The notes under the pieces were generated by a model, which made no database searches, was not told the origin of the DNA, and saw nothing but the letters and a program-made list of their open reading frames with translations. From an uncultured Hyphomicrobiales bacterium (GTDB taxonomy: Bacteria; Pseudomonadota; Alphaproteobacteria; Rhizobiales; Beijerinckiaceae), in contig CAIZGQ010000306.1 of NCBI GenBank assembly GCA_903932565.1, positions 1 through 6,434 of the forward strand: DNA of 6,434 nucleotides. The letters are read 5' to 3'. The translations under genes and the position numbers were made by a program. Numbering within the stretch: the stretch's first letter is position 1; each line of letters starts with the position of its first letter. Shown in pieces: positions 1 to 5,992 of the stretch.

Positions 1-38
1 CAGACCTTGCCGCTCCCGCGCGAAAGACACGCCCGTGA
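1..38 (+). CDS. Possible C-terminal tail of an upstream gene (partial)
   Basis: One frame reads DLAAPARKTRP and stops at TGA 36-38. That stop overlaps the GTG start of the next gene in a GTGA arrangement, a common sign of translational coupling inside an operon. Only about a dozen residues are visible, so the product cannot be identified and the frame could be open by chance. The overlap itself is the only support. Confidence 0.3.
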   Translation, partial: DLAAPARKTRP

Positions 39-649
39 CCCGCAAATTGCAGGCTGATCCCCCGGCGCGCGCCTGGCAGCGGATGCTGTCTGGTCGCAGG
101 CTCGATCTGCTTGATCCTTCGCCCCTTGATATCGAAATCGAGGACATCGCCCACGGCTTGGCGCGCGTCGCGCGCTGGAACGGCCAGACCACGGGCCCGC
201 ACATTTTCTCGGTCGCGCAGCATTCCGTTTTGGTGGAAGCCCTGGCCGTTGCGATGGAGCCGGATTTGACGCCGCAGGGGCGACTTGTCGCGTTGCTGCA
301 TGACGCGCCGGAATATGTGATTGGCGACATTATTTCCCCATTCAAAACAGTGCTCGGTGATTCGTACAAAGCAATCGAACATCGTCTTCTCAGCGCCATC
401 CACCTGCGGTTTGCCCTGCCGCCGGAACCGTCCCAAAATCTCGCTCGCATCGTGAAAAAAGCGGATCGGGCCGCCGCTTTCATAGAAGCGACGCGTTTGG
501 CTGGTTTTACTGTGGTGGAAGGTGAGCGATTCTTTGGTCGCCCCGCACTCACGACGCTGCGGCTTGATCCGCTGCTCGCCATAATGCCTTCAGATCAGGC
601 GGAGGATTTGTTTCTGGACCGATTCCGTGAACTCACGTCACTCGCTTAA
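35..649 (+). CDS. HD-domain phosphohydrolase, YfbR/COG1896-like
   Basis: A 204-residue soluble protein of the HD metal-dependent phosphohydrolase superfamily. The metal-binding pattern is visible: His63 in SVAQHSVLV, the His89-Asp90 pair in LLHDAPEYVIGD, and a downstream Asp144 in KKADRAAAF. The HDAPEYVIGD stretch resembles YfbR-like enzymes, which dephosphorylate deoxynucleoside monophosphates; the actual substrate here is unknown. There is no signal peptide or membrane segment, so it should be cytoplasmic. The start is GTG 35, which overlaps a possible upstream stop; the ribosome binding site is weak (GAAAG at 22-26), consistent with coupled translation. The gene ends 17 bases before a phosphatase gene and is probably cotranscribed with it and the NadQ-like regulator. 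By inference it may act in nucleotide or NAD-related salvage, but nothing in the sequence proves that. Confidence 0.9.
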   Translation: MTRKLQADPPARAWQRMLSGRRLDLLDPSPLDIEIEDIAHGLARVARWNGQTTGPHIFSVAQHSVLVEALAVAMEPDLTPQGRLVALLHDAPEYVIGDIISPFKTVLGDSYKAIEHRLLSAIHLRFALPPEPSQNLARIVKKADRAAAFIEATRLAGFTVVEGERFFGRPALTTLRLDPLLAIMPSDQAEDLFLDRFRELTSLA

Positions 650-666
650 AAAGGCTCAGCAATATC

Positions 667-1179
667 ATGCCGCGCATCCACGTTTGCCCGTTGAACAAAA
701 TCGCAGAGACGGCGCGTCTCACGGGCGCGCGCAGCATGATCACGCTGATCAATGCCGGGACCGCTGTGACACGGCCGGATGCGATTGATCCGTCGCGCCA
801 TCTTCATGTTTCCATCTCGGACATTGTCACTGAAGTTGATGGTCATGTGCTGGCGCACGACAATCACGTGGGCACGCTGATCGACTTTGTGTCGCGGTGG
901 GACCGCGTGGATCCATTGCTCATTCATTGCTGGGCGGGGGTCAGCCGTTCAACGGCTGCAGCCTTCATCTCGGTCTGCGCGCTCCACCCCGTGCGCAGCG
1001 AGTTGGAGGTCGCCCGGGCGCTTCGCGCGGCCTCGCCCACGGCGACGCCCAATGCGAGGCTGGTGGCCTTGGCCGATGAACAGCTTGGCCGCAACGGCCG
1101 TATGGTGGCGGCCATCAGCTCGATCGGTCGGGGTGCAGATTGTTTTGAAGGCGTGCCTTTCGCTCTGGACGTCGGGTGA
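667..1179 (+). CDS. Small cysteine-dependent protein tyrosine phosphatase family protein (COG5350-like)
   Basis: A 170-residue protein with a clear phosphatase P-loop, HCWAGVSRS, matching HCX5R(S/T): nucleophile Cys88 and phosphate-binding Arg94. Asp52, in the stretch HLHVSISDI, is a candidate general acid. The fold should be the dual-specificity/tyrosine phosphatase type, and the length fits the short bacterial forms. The substrate could be a phosphoprotein or a small phosphorylated metabolite; the sequence does not decide. The start is ATG 667, 17 bases after the HD gene stop, with an AAAAAGG stretch (648-654) slightly far upstream as the ribosome binding site. Its stop lies 10 bases before the regulator start, so the three genes look like one operon. 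No export signal or membrane segment is seen. Confidence 0.88.
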   Translation: MPRIHVCPLNKIAETARLTGARSMITLINAGTAVTRPDAIDPSRHLHVSISDIVTEVDGHVLAHDNHVGTLIDFVSRWDRVDPLLIHCWAGVSRSTAAAFISVCALHPVRSELEVARALRAASPTATPNARLVALADEQLGRNGRMVAAISSIGRGADCFEGVPFALDVG

Positions 1180-1189
1180 GCGCCGGGGC

Positions 1190-2299
1190 ATGACCTTAAG
1201 GATGTCGGTCGAGCCCCAAAAGCGCAGTCAGACCAGCTTCCCGGATGACAGGTCTGCGGCGGGCGAGCTGACTCCGTCGCAACGCGGGGAGGCGGTTGCA
1301 AACCAGGTACCTGTCCATCAGGCCTCGGCCCCGCTGCCGGTCGAAATTGGCCTGACCGCTTCCATCGTGGCTGTGGCCGGTACAGATGCCGTCGAGCCCA
1401 TGAGCCTCGTGACCCCGCCCCCTGTGCTCGAGGGCGAAGCTGTCCTCCCAACGGGTTTGTTCGACCCGGTCGCACACCGGACGTTTGAGATCGGTCTGCG
1501 GTCCTGGGTGGCCGAGCAGACCGGCGTGCCGCTTGGCTATGTGGAGCAGCTTTACACGTTCGGGGATCGGGGCCGCCACGCCCGCGCTGGCGATCGCAAT
1601 CCACATATGGTGTCGATCGGCTATCTGGCCCTCACCCGTGTGGGAATCATGGAGCGCGGCGACCACCGGGGCGCAGGCTTCCGCTCCTGGTATTCGTTTT
1701 TCCCCTGGGAGGACTGGCGTGCCGGGCGTCCAGCCGTCCTCGACACGGTGATGCTGCCCCACCTTCAGGCTTGGGCCGACGCGGCACCCGCAATGGCGTC
1801 ATCAGGGCAGGGGATGACACGCGCCGAGCGCGTTCGACTTCTGTTTGGGCTCGATGGCGCCCCCTTCGACGATGAAAACGTGCTGGAGCGTTACGAATGC
1901 CTCTATGAGGCCGGGCTGATCGCGGAAGCCCGCCGGGATGGCCGGGCCGGACCCGATGGCATTCCAGCTTTGGGTGACCCCATGCGCTTCGACCATCGCA
2001 GGATCCTCGCAACTGCCATGGGACGGCTGCGGGCGAAGATGAAATACCGCCCGGTCATCTTCGAGCTGATGCCTGATGTCTTCACCCTGACGGCGCTTCA
2101 GCGGACCGTGGAGGCGATCTCCGGACGCCATCTGCACAAGCAGAATTTCCGGCGGTTGGTGGAGACGGCCGCCGTTGTGGAGCCAACCGGCGACATCTCG
2201 CACGCGACCGGCGGCAGACCCGCCGCACTGTATCGCTTCCGCCGGGATGTTTTGCAGGAACGTCCCGCGCCGGGCTTGCGGGTGGGTCTTCGAGGCTAG
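1190..2299 (+). CDS. nadQ: NadQ-like NAD biosynthesis regulator (Nudix-like domain plus winged helix, NrtR/COG4111-related)
   Basis: A 369-residue transcription regulator. Residues 50-190 look like a Nudix-type domain: PVEIGLTASIVAV is the first strand, residues 86-122 hold the Nudix-helix region ending in LGYVEQLYTFGDRGR, and VSIGYLALTRVG follows. The catalytic Nudix signature REUXEEXGU is degenerate (SWVAEQTGV, only Glu109 kept), which suggests ligand sensing rather than hydrolysis. Residues 283-351 form a C-terminal winged helix (FELMPDVFTLTALQRTVEAI, then KQNFRRLVE and the wing GGRPAALYRF), the usual layout of NrtR/NadQ proteins. Family knowledge: NadQ is described as a repressor of NAD biosynthesis genes in Rhizobiales; no such target is in this window. 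I chose ATG 1190, preceded by GGGTGAG at 1174-1180; ATG 1202 is an alternative. The first 45-50 residues are polar and unlike the core domain. The reading frame stays open upstream to 887, but that part lies over the phosphatase gene. Confidence 0.85.
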   Translation: MTLRMSVEPQKRSQTSFPDDRSAAGELTPSQRGEAVANQVPVHQASAPLPVEIGLTASIVAVAGTDAVEPMSLVTPPPVLEGEAVLPTGLFDPVAHRTFEIGLRSWVAEQTGVPLGYVEQLYTFGDRGRHARAGDRNPHMVSIGYLALTRVGIMERGDHRGAGFRSWYSFFPWEDWRAGRPAVLDTVMLPHLQAWADAAPAMASSGQGMTRAERVRLLFGLDGAPFDDENVLERYECLYEAGLIAEARRDGRAGPDGIPALGDPMRFDHRRILATAMGRLRAKMKYRPVIFELMPDVFTLTALQRTVEAISGRHLHKQNFRRLVETAAVVEPTGDISHATGGRPAALYRFRRDVLQERPAPGLRVGLRG

Positions 2300-2301
2300 C
2301 T

Positions 2302-2367
2302 TTGCCTGCCATTACATTGACACCGGGGAGTCTGCCTCCTATCTCTCGCCTGCTTTGTTGCAGGCAA
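2302..2367 (+). repeat. 8-bp inverted repeat around the secA promoter, with a competing short hairpin
   Basis: TTGCCTGC at 2302-2309 is the perfect reverse complement of GCAGGCAA at 2360-2367. The right arm can instead pair with GCCTGC at 2348-2353, giving a 6-bp stem with loop TTTGTT. No T-run follows, so a classical nadQ terminator is not supported. The arms bracket the promoter candidate and could be an operator or a read-through RNA structure; chance is possible. Confidence 0.35.
2317..2345 (+). promoter_or_regulatory. Candidate sigma70-type promoter for secA
   Basis: A consensus -35 TTGACA (2317-2322) is followed after 17 bases by TATCTC (2340-2345), which keeps the important first TAT of the -10. 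It starts 18 bases after the nadQ stop and would begin transcription near 2352, giving secA a leader of about 160 bases. The box match and spacing are seen directly; promoter activity is inferred. Confidence 0.42.
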
Positions 2368-2377
2368 TCCGCCTGTG

Positions 2378-2461
2378 GCAAGCGTCCGGCTGACTGGCTG
2401 CATTTGGCTTCCAACAGCTTGCGTGGGACGTCCGGTGACTCCATTGCGGGTGCCGGCAAGC
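2378..2461 (+). promoter_or_regulatory. secA leader with evenly spaced complementary hexamers
   Basis: GCAAGC at 2378-2383, GCTTGC at 2417-2422 and GCAAGC at 2456-2461 are spaced exactly 39 bases apart. The middle copy can pair with either outer copy, so two mutually exclusive stems are possible. The first and last copies are part of the longer repeat GGCAAGCG (2377-2384 and 2455-2462). A related direct repeat, CGTCCGGCTGACT (2383-2395) and CGTCCGGTGACT (2429-2440), lies in the same segment, and GGACGTCC (2426-2433) is a palindrome. This may be a structured 5' leader controlling secA, but function is not shown. Confidence 0.3.
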
Positions 2462-2500
2462 GCGCATACCGGGTGGCGTTTTGACGTCATGCCGCTCCAG

Positions 2501-2505
2501 AAAGG
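2501..2505 (+). promoter_or_regulatory. secA: Ribosome binding site fixing the secA start
   Basis: AAAGG lies 7 bases before ATG 2513. The in-frame ATG at 2489 and GTG at 2375 have no comparably placed site, and the protein starting at 2513 (MIGDILKKVFGSAND) begins where SecA proteins normally do. This decides the start. Confidence 0.65.
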
Positions 2506-2512
2506 TCTTCGT

Positions 2513-5350
2513 ATGATCGGCGACATCCTCAAAAAGGTCTTCGGCTCTGCCAACGACCGCAGGCTGAAGACGTATCGGCCCAAGGTTGCCGCCATCAACG
2601 AGGCCGAGGCTGAGGTCACTGGCCTTTCAGATGACGATCTGCGCGCCCGCACGCAGATGTTTCGGGACCGGCTGGCCGCTGGCGAGACGCTCGAAGACCT
2701 GATGGTTCCGGCGTTTGCAACGGTTCGGGAAGCCGCCAAGCGTGTACTCGGTCAGCGCCACTTCGATGTGCAGATGATCGGCGGCATGGTGCTGCACGAG
2801 GGTGGCATTGCGGAAATGCGCACCGGCGAAGGCAAGACCCTCGTCGCCACGCTCGCCACCTATCTGAATGCACTGGCCGGCAAGGGTGTTCACGTCGTTA
2901 CCGTCAACGATTATCTCGCCAAGCGCGATGCCGAGTGGATGGGGCAGGTCTACACGTTTCTTGGCATGAGCGTCGGCATCATTGTCCATGGGCTGGATGA
3001 TGAACAGCGGCGCGAAGCCTATGCCTGTGACATCACCTACGGCACCAATAACGAATTCGGGTTCGACTATCTGCGCGACAACATGAAGTATGATCTCGCG
3101 CACATGTCGCAGCGCGGGCACCATTTCGCCATCGTCGACGAAGTTGATTCCATCCTGGTCGATGAAGCCCGCACACCGCTGATCATTTCCGGTCCCTCAG
3201 ACGACAAGTCCGAGCTTTACAATTCCGTCGATGCAATCATCCCCAAGCTCGTGGCGGAAGATTACGAAGTCGACGAAAAGCAGCGCACCGCCAATCTGAC
3301 AGAAGCGGGCAATGAGCATATCGAAGAACTGTTGGAGCAGTCGGGACTTCTTAAAGAGGGCTCGCTCTATGACAGCGTCAACGTCACCATCGTGCACCAT
3401 GTCCAGCAGGCGCTGAAGGCGCACAAGTTGTTCCAGCGCGACAAGGATTACATCGTTCGCAATGGCGAAGTGGTGATCATTGACGAGTTCACTGGCCGCA
3501 TGATGCAGGGCCGCCGCTATTCCGAAGGGCTGCACCAGGCAATCGAAGCCAAGGAACACGTTCAGGTGATGCCTGAAAACGTGACGCTCGCCTCAATCAC
3601 GTTTCAGAACTATTTCCGCCTCTACAACAAGCTCGGTGGCATGACTGGCACTGCGCTGACGGAAGCCGATGAGTTTGCTGAGATCTACAAGCTGGAAGTC
3701 GTGGAGATCCCGACCAATCGTCCTGTGCTGCGAAAGGACGAGGACGATGAGGTTTATCGCACCAATGAGGAAAAGCTGAAGGCGATCGCGCGCGAAATCG
3801 CCGAAGCCAACACAACCATGCAGCCCATGCTGGTGGGCACGACATCGATTGAAAAGTCTGAGCAGCTTGCAGATTTCCTGAAGGCTGAGGGCTACCACCT
3901 GATTGACTTCTCGGACCCAAAGGCCCTGTTGCCGCTCTACGCGGCGGCGCGGGATGGCAAGCCGGGAAAATTGTTTGCCGTGCTCAACGCCCGCTTCCAT
4001 GAGCAGGAAGCCTATATCGTCGCGGAAGCCGGTGTGCCGGGCGCTATCACCATCGCCACCAACATGGCGGGACGCGGCACCGATATTCAGCTTGGCGGCA
4101 ATGTCGAGATGCGCGTCGCAATGGAATGTCGCGATATGCCCGCCGGGCCTGAGCGTGATGCGAAGGAAGCCGAAATCCGCGCCGAGGTGGCCGACTTCAA
4201 GGAAAAGGCCAAGGCTGCTGGTGGCCTTTACATCATCGGCACCGAGCGTCACGAAAGCCGGCGTATTGATAACCAGTTGCGGGGTCGCTCTGGTCGTCAG
4301 GGTGATCCGGGCCGCTCCAAGTTCTTCCTGTCACTGCAGGACGATTTGATGCGCATCTTCGGCTCGGACCGCATGGACAACATGCTCAAGCGTCTGGGCC
4401 TCAAGGATGATGAAGCCATCATCCATCCATGGATCAACAAGGCGCTTGAAAAAGCGCAGCAGAAAGTTGAAGCGCGCAACTTTGATATCCGCAAGAACAT
4501 TCTGAAATACGATGACGTGATGAACGACCAGCGCAAGGTCGTGTTTGAACAGCGCCGTGAGATGATGGCACTCGCCTCGCTGGAAGACACCGTTGGCGAT
4601 ATGCGCGGCAATGTCGTGGACGACATCGTCACGCGCCACATTGCCAAGGATGCATATCCGGAGGCTTGGGACGTCGCAGGGCTCGACACGCAGGTGCGTG
4701 AAATCCTCAACCTCGAACTGCCGATTGCTGATTGGGCGAAGGAAGAGGGCATTGCGGATGAAGAAATCCGCGAGCGTCTCGAGAAAGCCGCTGATGAGGG
4801 CTACGCCGAACGTATTGCCAAAAATACGCCTGATGTGATGCGCTATGTTGAAAAGCAGGTTGTGCTGCAGGTGCTCGATCATTTCTGGCGCGAGCATCTC
4901 GTCATGCTCGACCATTTGCGCCAAGTGATCGGCTGGCGTGGCTATGCGCAACGCGACCCGCTCAATGAGTACAAGTCCGAAGCGTTCGACCTGTTCAACG
5001 CGCTCATCAATCGCTGGCATGAAGTGACGACCAGCCAGTTGATGCGCGTTGAAGTCGCCTTCGAGCAGCCAGCCCCAGAGCTTCCGCCCATGCAGGCGAC
5101 ACATTTTGATCCGCTGACCGGCGAAGATGAGATGGCGCTGGCGGACATGAATTCGCGCATCGCGTCGGGTGCGCTGGCACCGTCAGCACTTGGGGCGGCC
5201 GGCGTTACGCTGGTGGCAACGGACGTTGCTGGATCAGCTGCAGCTCGCAATCCGGAAGATCAGACCACGTGGGGCAAAGTCGGTCGCAATGAGAATTGTC
5301 CCTGCGGCTCGGGTAAGAAATACAAGCACTGCCACGGGGCCTTGAGCTGA
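2513..5350 (+). CDS. secA: Preprotein translocase ATPase SecA
   Basis: A 945-residue motor ATPase that binds preproteins and drives them through SecYEG at the inner membrane using ATP. Motifs in order: Walker A MRTGEGKTL at 102-110 (Lys108), Walker B VDEVDSILVDEARTPLIISG from 208 (Asp209, Glu210), the preprotein cross-linking region between about 220 and 375, TGRMMQGRRYSEGLHQAIEA, LGGMTGTALTEADEF, the second-motor motif NMAGRGTDI at 517-525, and NQLRGRSGRQGDPG at 587-600. The helical scaffold and wing regions follow, with the conserved QVLDHFWREHLVMLDHLRQ stretch. A variable linker rich in Ala and Gly leads to the C-terminal zinc tail with Cys929, Cys931, Cys940 and His941, used in SecB and lipid contact. 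At 945 residues it is longer than the 901 of E. coli, mostly through inserts usual in alphaproteobacteria and the linker. The frame is intact. Its own promoter candidate lies just after nadQ, so it need not belong to that operon. Confidence 0.98.
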   Translation: MIGDILKKVFGSANDRRLKTYRPKVAAINEAEAEVTGLSDDDLRARTQMFRDRLAAGETLEDLMVPAFATVREAAKRVLGQRHFDVQMIGGMVLHEGGIAEMRTGEGKTLVATLATYLNALAGKGVHVVTVNDYLAKRDAEWMGQVYTFLGMSVGIIVHGLDDEQRREAYACDITYGTNNEFGFDYLRDNMKYDLAHMSQRGHHFAIVDEVDSILVDEARTPLIISGPSDDKSELYNSVDAIIPKLVAEDYEVDEKQRTANLTEAGNEHIEELLEQSGLLKEGSLYDSVNVTIVHHVQQALKAHKLFQRDKDYIVRNGEVVIIDEFTGRMMQGRRYSEGLHQAIEAKEHVQVMPENVTLASITFQNYFRLYNKLGGMTGTALTEADEFAEIYKLEVVEIPTNRPVLRKDEDDEVYRTNEEKLKAIAREIAEANTTMQPMLVGTTSIEKSEQLADFLKAEGYHLIDFSDPKALLPLYAAARDGKPGKLFAVLNARFHEQEAYIVAEAGVPGAITIATNMAGRGTDIQLGGNVEMRVAMECRDMPAGPERDAKEAEIRAEVADFKEKAKAAGGLYIIGTERHESRRIDNQLRGRSGRQGDPGRSKFFLSLQDDLMRIFGSDRMDNMLKRLGLKDDEAIIHPWINKALEKAQQKVEARNFDIRKNILKYDDVMNDQRKVVFEQRREMMALASLEDTVGDMRGNVVDDIVTRHIAKDAYPEAWDVAGLDTQVREILNLELPIADWAKEEGIADEEIRERLEKAADEGYAERIAKNTPDVMRYVEKQVVLQVLDHFWREHLVMLDHLRQVIGWRGYAQRDPLNEYKSEAFDLFNALINRWHEVTTSQLMRVEVAFEQPAPELPPMQATHFDPLTGEDEMALADMNSRIASGALAPSALGAAGVTLVATDVAGSAAARNPEDQTTWGKVGRNENCPCGSGKKYKHCHGALS

Positions 5351-5393
5351 GAACCACCCCGGACACGGCCACAATTTTCCAAAGCTGGCGTGG

Positions 5394-5422
5394 CATGCGC
5401 TCGTTGCGCAGACGCATGTTTT
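5394..5422 (+). terminator. Candidate intrinsic terminator of secA
   Basis: CATGCG (5394-5399) pairs with CGCATG (5413-5418), followed directly by TTTT (5419-5422), 44 bases after the secA stop. Inside it TGCGC (5396-5400) can alternatively pair with GCGCA (5406-5410). The stem is short with a 13-base loop and the T-run is brief, so termination may be partial. Confidence 0.45.
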
Positions 5423-5451
5423 GAAATTGTTGCCAAATTGTCTGCCCAGAT

Positions 5452-5480
5452 AAGAAGTTGACTGTTTGGTCAAGCTTCTT
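5452..5480. terminator. 11-bp hairpin behind secA, second terminator or operator candidate
   Basis: AAGAAG-TTGAC (5452-5462) pairs with GTCAA-CTTCTT (5469-5473 and 5475-5480) around the loop TGTTTG, with one bulged G at 5474. It is one of the best stems in the window. The 3' side ends in CTTCTTT, a weak U-rich tail, so it may back up the terminator at 5394 or serve as a protein binding site. There is no T-run on the minus-strand side. Confidence 0.4.
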
Positions 5481-5552
5481 TGCAGGTTTGCAATCAGGTC
5501 ATATCTTCTTAGCTGGATGTGTTAGCGTGTTTGTATAAGTCGTATGACTGCT

Positions 5553-5692
5553 CTGGACGCGCAATTATCAGCGCCCAGAAATCGCCCTCCTGATACGGCT
5601 GCGGGCGAAACGCCGAGGCCAAGTGCGAATGACGCCTTCGCACAGCTCGGACGACCGACCCATTCGAACTTCCCGCAGAGCGTGTCGGGAAG
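5553..5692. other. Cluster of consecutive hairpins, possible structured RNA
   Basis: Four stems follow each other. CTGG-AC-GCGC pairs with GCGC-CCAG (5553-5578, loop AATTATCA). GGCG-AAA-CGCC is at 5604-5614. GTGCGAA (5623-5629) pairs perfectly with TTCGCAC (5637-5643). CTTCCCG (5669-5675) pairs perfectly with CGGGAAG (5686-5692). TATAAG at 5534-5539 could be a -10 box just upstream, but no good -35 is seen. The stems are direct observations; whether the segment is transcribed, and from which strand, is unknown. It resembles no RNA family I recognise. Confidence 0.3.
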
Positions 5693-5713
5693 ATAATCTT
5701 ATCTGCGTAGATA
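5691..5713. repeat. Overlapping AGATAA/TTATCT palindromes, operator-like
   Basis: AGATAA (5691-5696) and TTATCT (5699-5704) form an inverted repeat with a 2-base spacer. The right half, TATCT (5700-5704), also pairs with AGATA (5709-5713) across GCGT. Three half-sites of the same sequence, with the two direct copies 18 bases apart, suggest a transcription factor site. The factor is unknown; the winged-helix protein encoded downstream is a candidate by position only. Confidence 0.33.
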
Positions 5714-5797
5714 TGCCTAGCAGACAACGCGTCCAATATCGCGCCTTGTAAATTGCGAAATATGAGGCGTTTGGCTTAGCCCGTCGCGGCCTGAATG

Positions 5798-5833
5798 CAT
5801 CGCATTAAAAAGACACGCGATGAAAGTGTTTTT
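5798..5833 (+). terminator. Weak terminator-like hairpin
   Basis: CATCGC (5798-5803) pairs with GCGATG (5817-5822), and TTTTT follows at 5829-5833 after a 6-base gap. An alternative pairing is ACAC (5813-5816) with GTGT (5826-5829), extended by the A and T runs. It could end a transcript coming from the hairpin cluster. The gap between stem and T-run makes this a low-confidence call. Confidence 0.22.
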
Positions 5834-5889
5834 GAACGAAACAAGTTCGAGTCCGTTTTGTTGCGCCATCGATTCGAAAGTTAGCCTTA

Positions 5890-5895
5890 TATAAC
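5890..5895 (+). promoter_or_regulatory. Possible -10 box for the winged-helix gene
   Basis: TATAAC differs from the sigma70 -10 consensus at the last base only and lies in an AT-rich stretch upstream of the gene. No convincing -35 is found at 16-18 bases, so the promoter is weak, activator-dependent or not real. Confidence 0.25.
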
Positions 5896-5913
5896 AGGTT
5901 TAATATCGAAAAA

Positions 5914-5923
5914 TCTTATAAGA
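5914..5923. repeat. 10-bp perfect palindrome TCTTATAAGA upstream of the winged-helix gene
   Basis: A perfect palindrome about 20 bases after the candidate -10 box, a place where an autoregulator could block transcription. It shares the 8-mer AATCTTAT (5912-5919) with the palindrome cluster further upstream (5695-5702). Autoregulation is inferred from position only. Confidence 0.3.
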
Positions 5924-5978
5924 AACTTGGTATATGAGATTTTTCCTACGATCTGTACATTGCAGTTTACTCGAGATG

Positions 5979-5983
5979 AAAGG
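5979..5983 (+). promoter_or_regulatory. Ribosome binding site supporting the GTG 5993 start
   Basis: AAAGG, continued by CGGG, lies 9 bases before GTG 5993. The longer alternative start, TTG 5927, has only an AGAAA-type sequence in front. This favours the shorter protein. Confidence 0.45.
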
Positions 5984-5992
5984 CGGGACTGT

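Larger units (their letters stand above)
5351..5992. other. Intergenic stretch of about 640 bases without a convincing gene
   Basis: No reading frame here resembles a known protein. The first 130 bases carry terminator-like hairpins behind secA, the middle (5553-5713) a series of stems and palindromes, and the last 200 bases are AT-rich with promoter-like elements before the winged-helix gene. A 75-residue minus-strand frame (5509-5736) exists, but it coincides with the hairpins and shows no recognisable domain. The separate elements are listed individually. Confidence 0.7.

Noticed and set aside
887..1189. Upstream extension of the NadQ reading frame over the phosphatase gene
   Set aside because: The region is explained by the phosphatase with its intact P-loop; the extension is Arg, Trp and Pro rich, typical of a shadow frame.
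2302..2484. 60-codon frame (TTG start) between nadQ and secA, considered as a SecM-like arrest leader peptide
   Set aside because: It has no ribosome binding site, starts before the promoter candidate, lacks a clear signal-like hydrophobic stretch and shows no known arrest motif such as RAPP or the SecM pattern. All frames here are largely open because of high GC.
2375..2512. In-frame upstream extension of SecA (GTG 2375 or ATG 2489)
   Set aside because: The extra residues do not resemble SecA, and the AAAGG site is placed for ATG 2513, where SecA proteins normally begin.
3593..4252. Long minus-strand frames inside secA
   Set aside because: They are antisense shadows of a conserved gene with strong codon bias and match no family.
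5509..5736. 75-residue minus-strand frame in the intergenic region
   Set aside because: No recognisable domain, no good start site, and its sequence is dominated by the hairpin stems.
5835..5862. tRNA-like GTTCGAGTCC box (5845-5854) and a second TTCGAAT on the minus strand (5662-5668)
   Set aside because: The flanking bases do not form a T-stem, and no acceptor, D or anticodon arm can be built around either one. The first is simply the loop of an AACGAAAC/GTTTTGTT hairpin.
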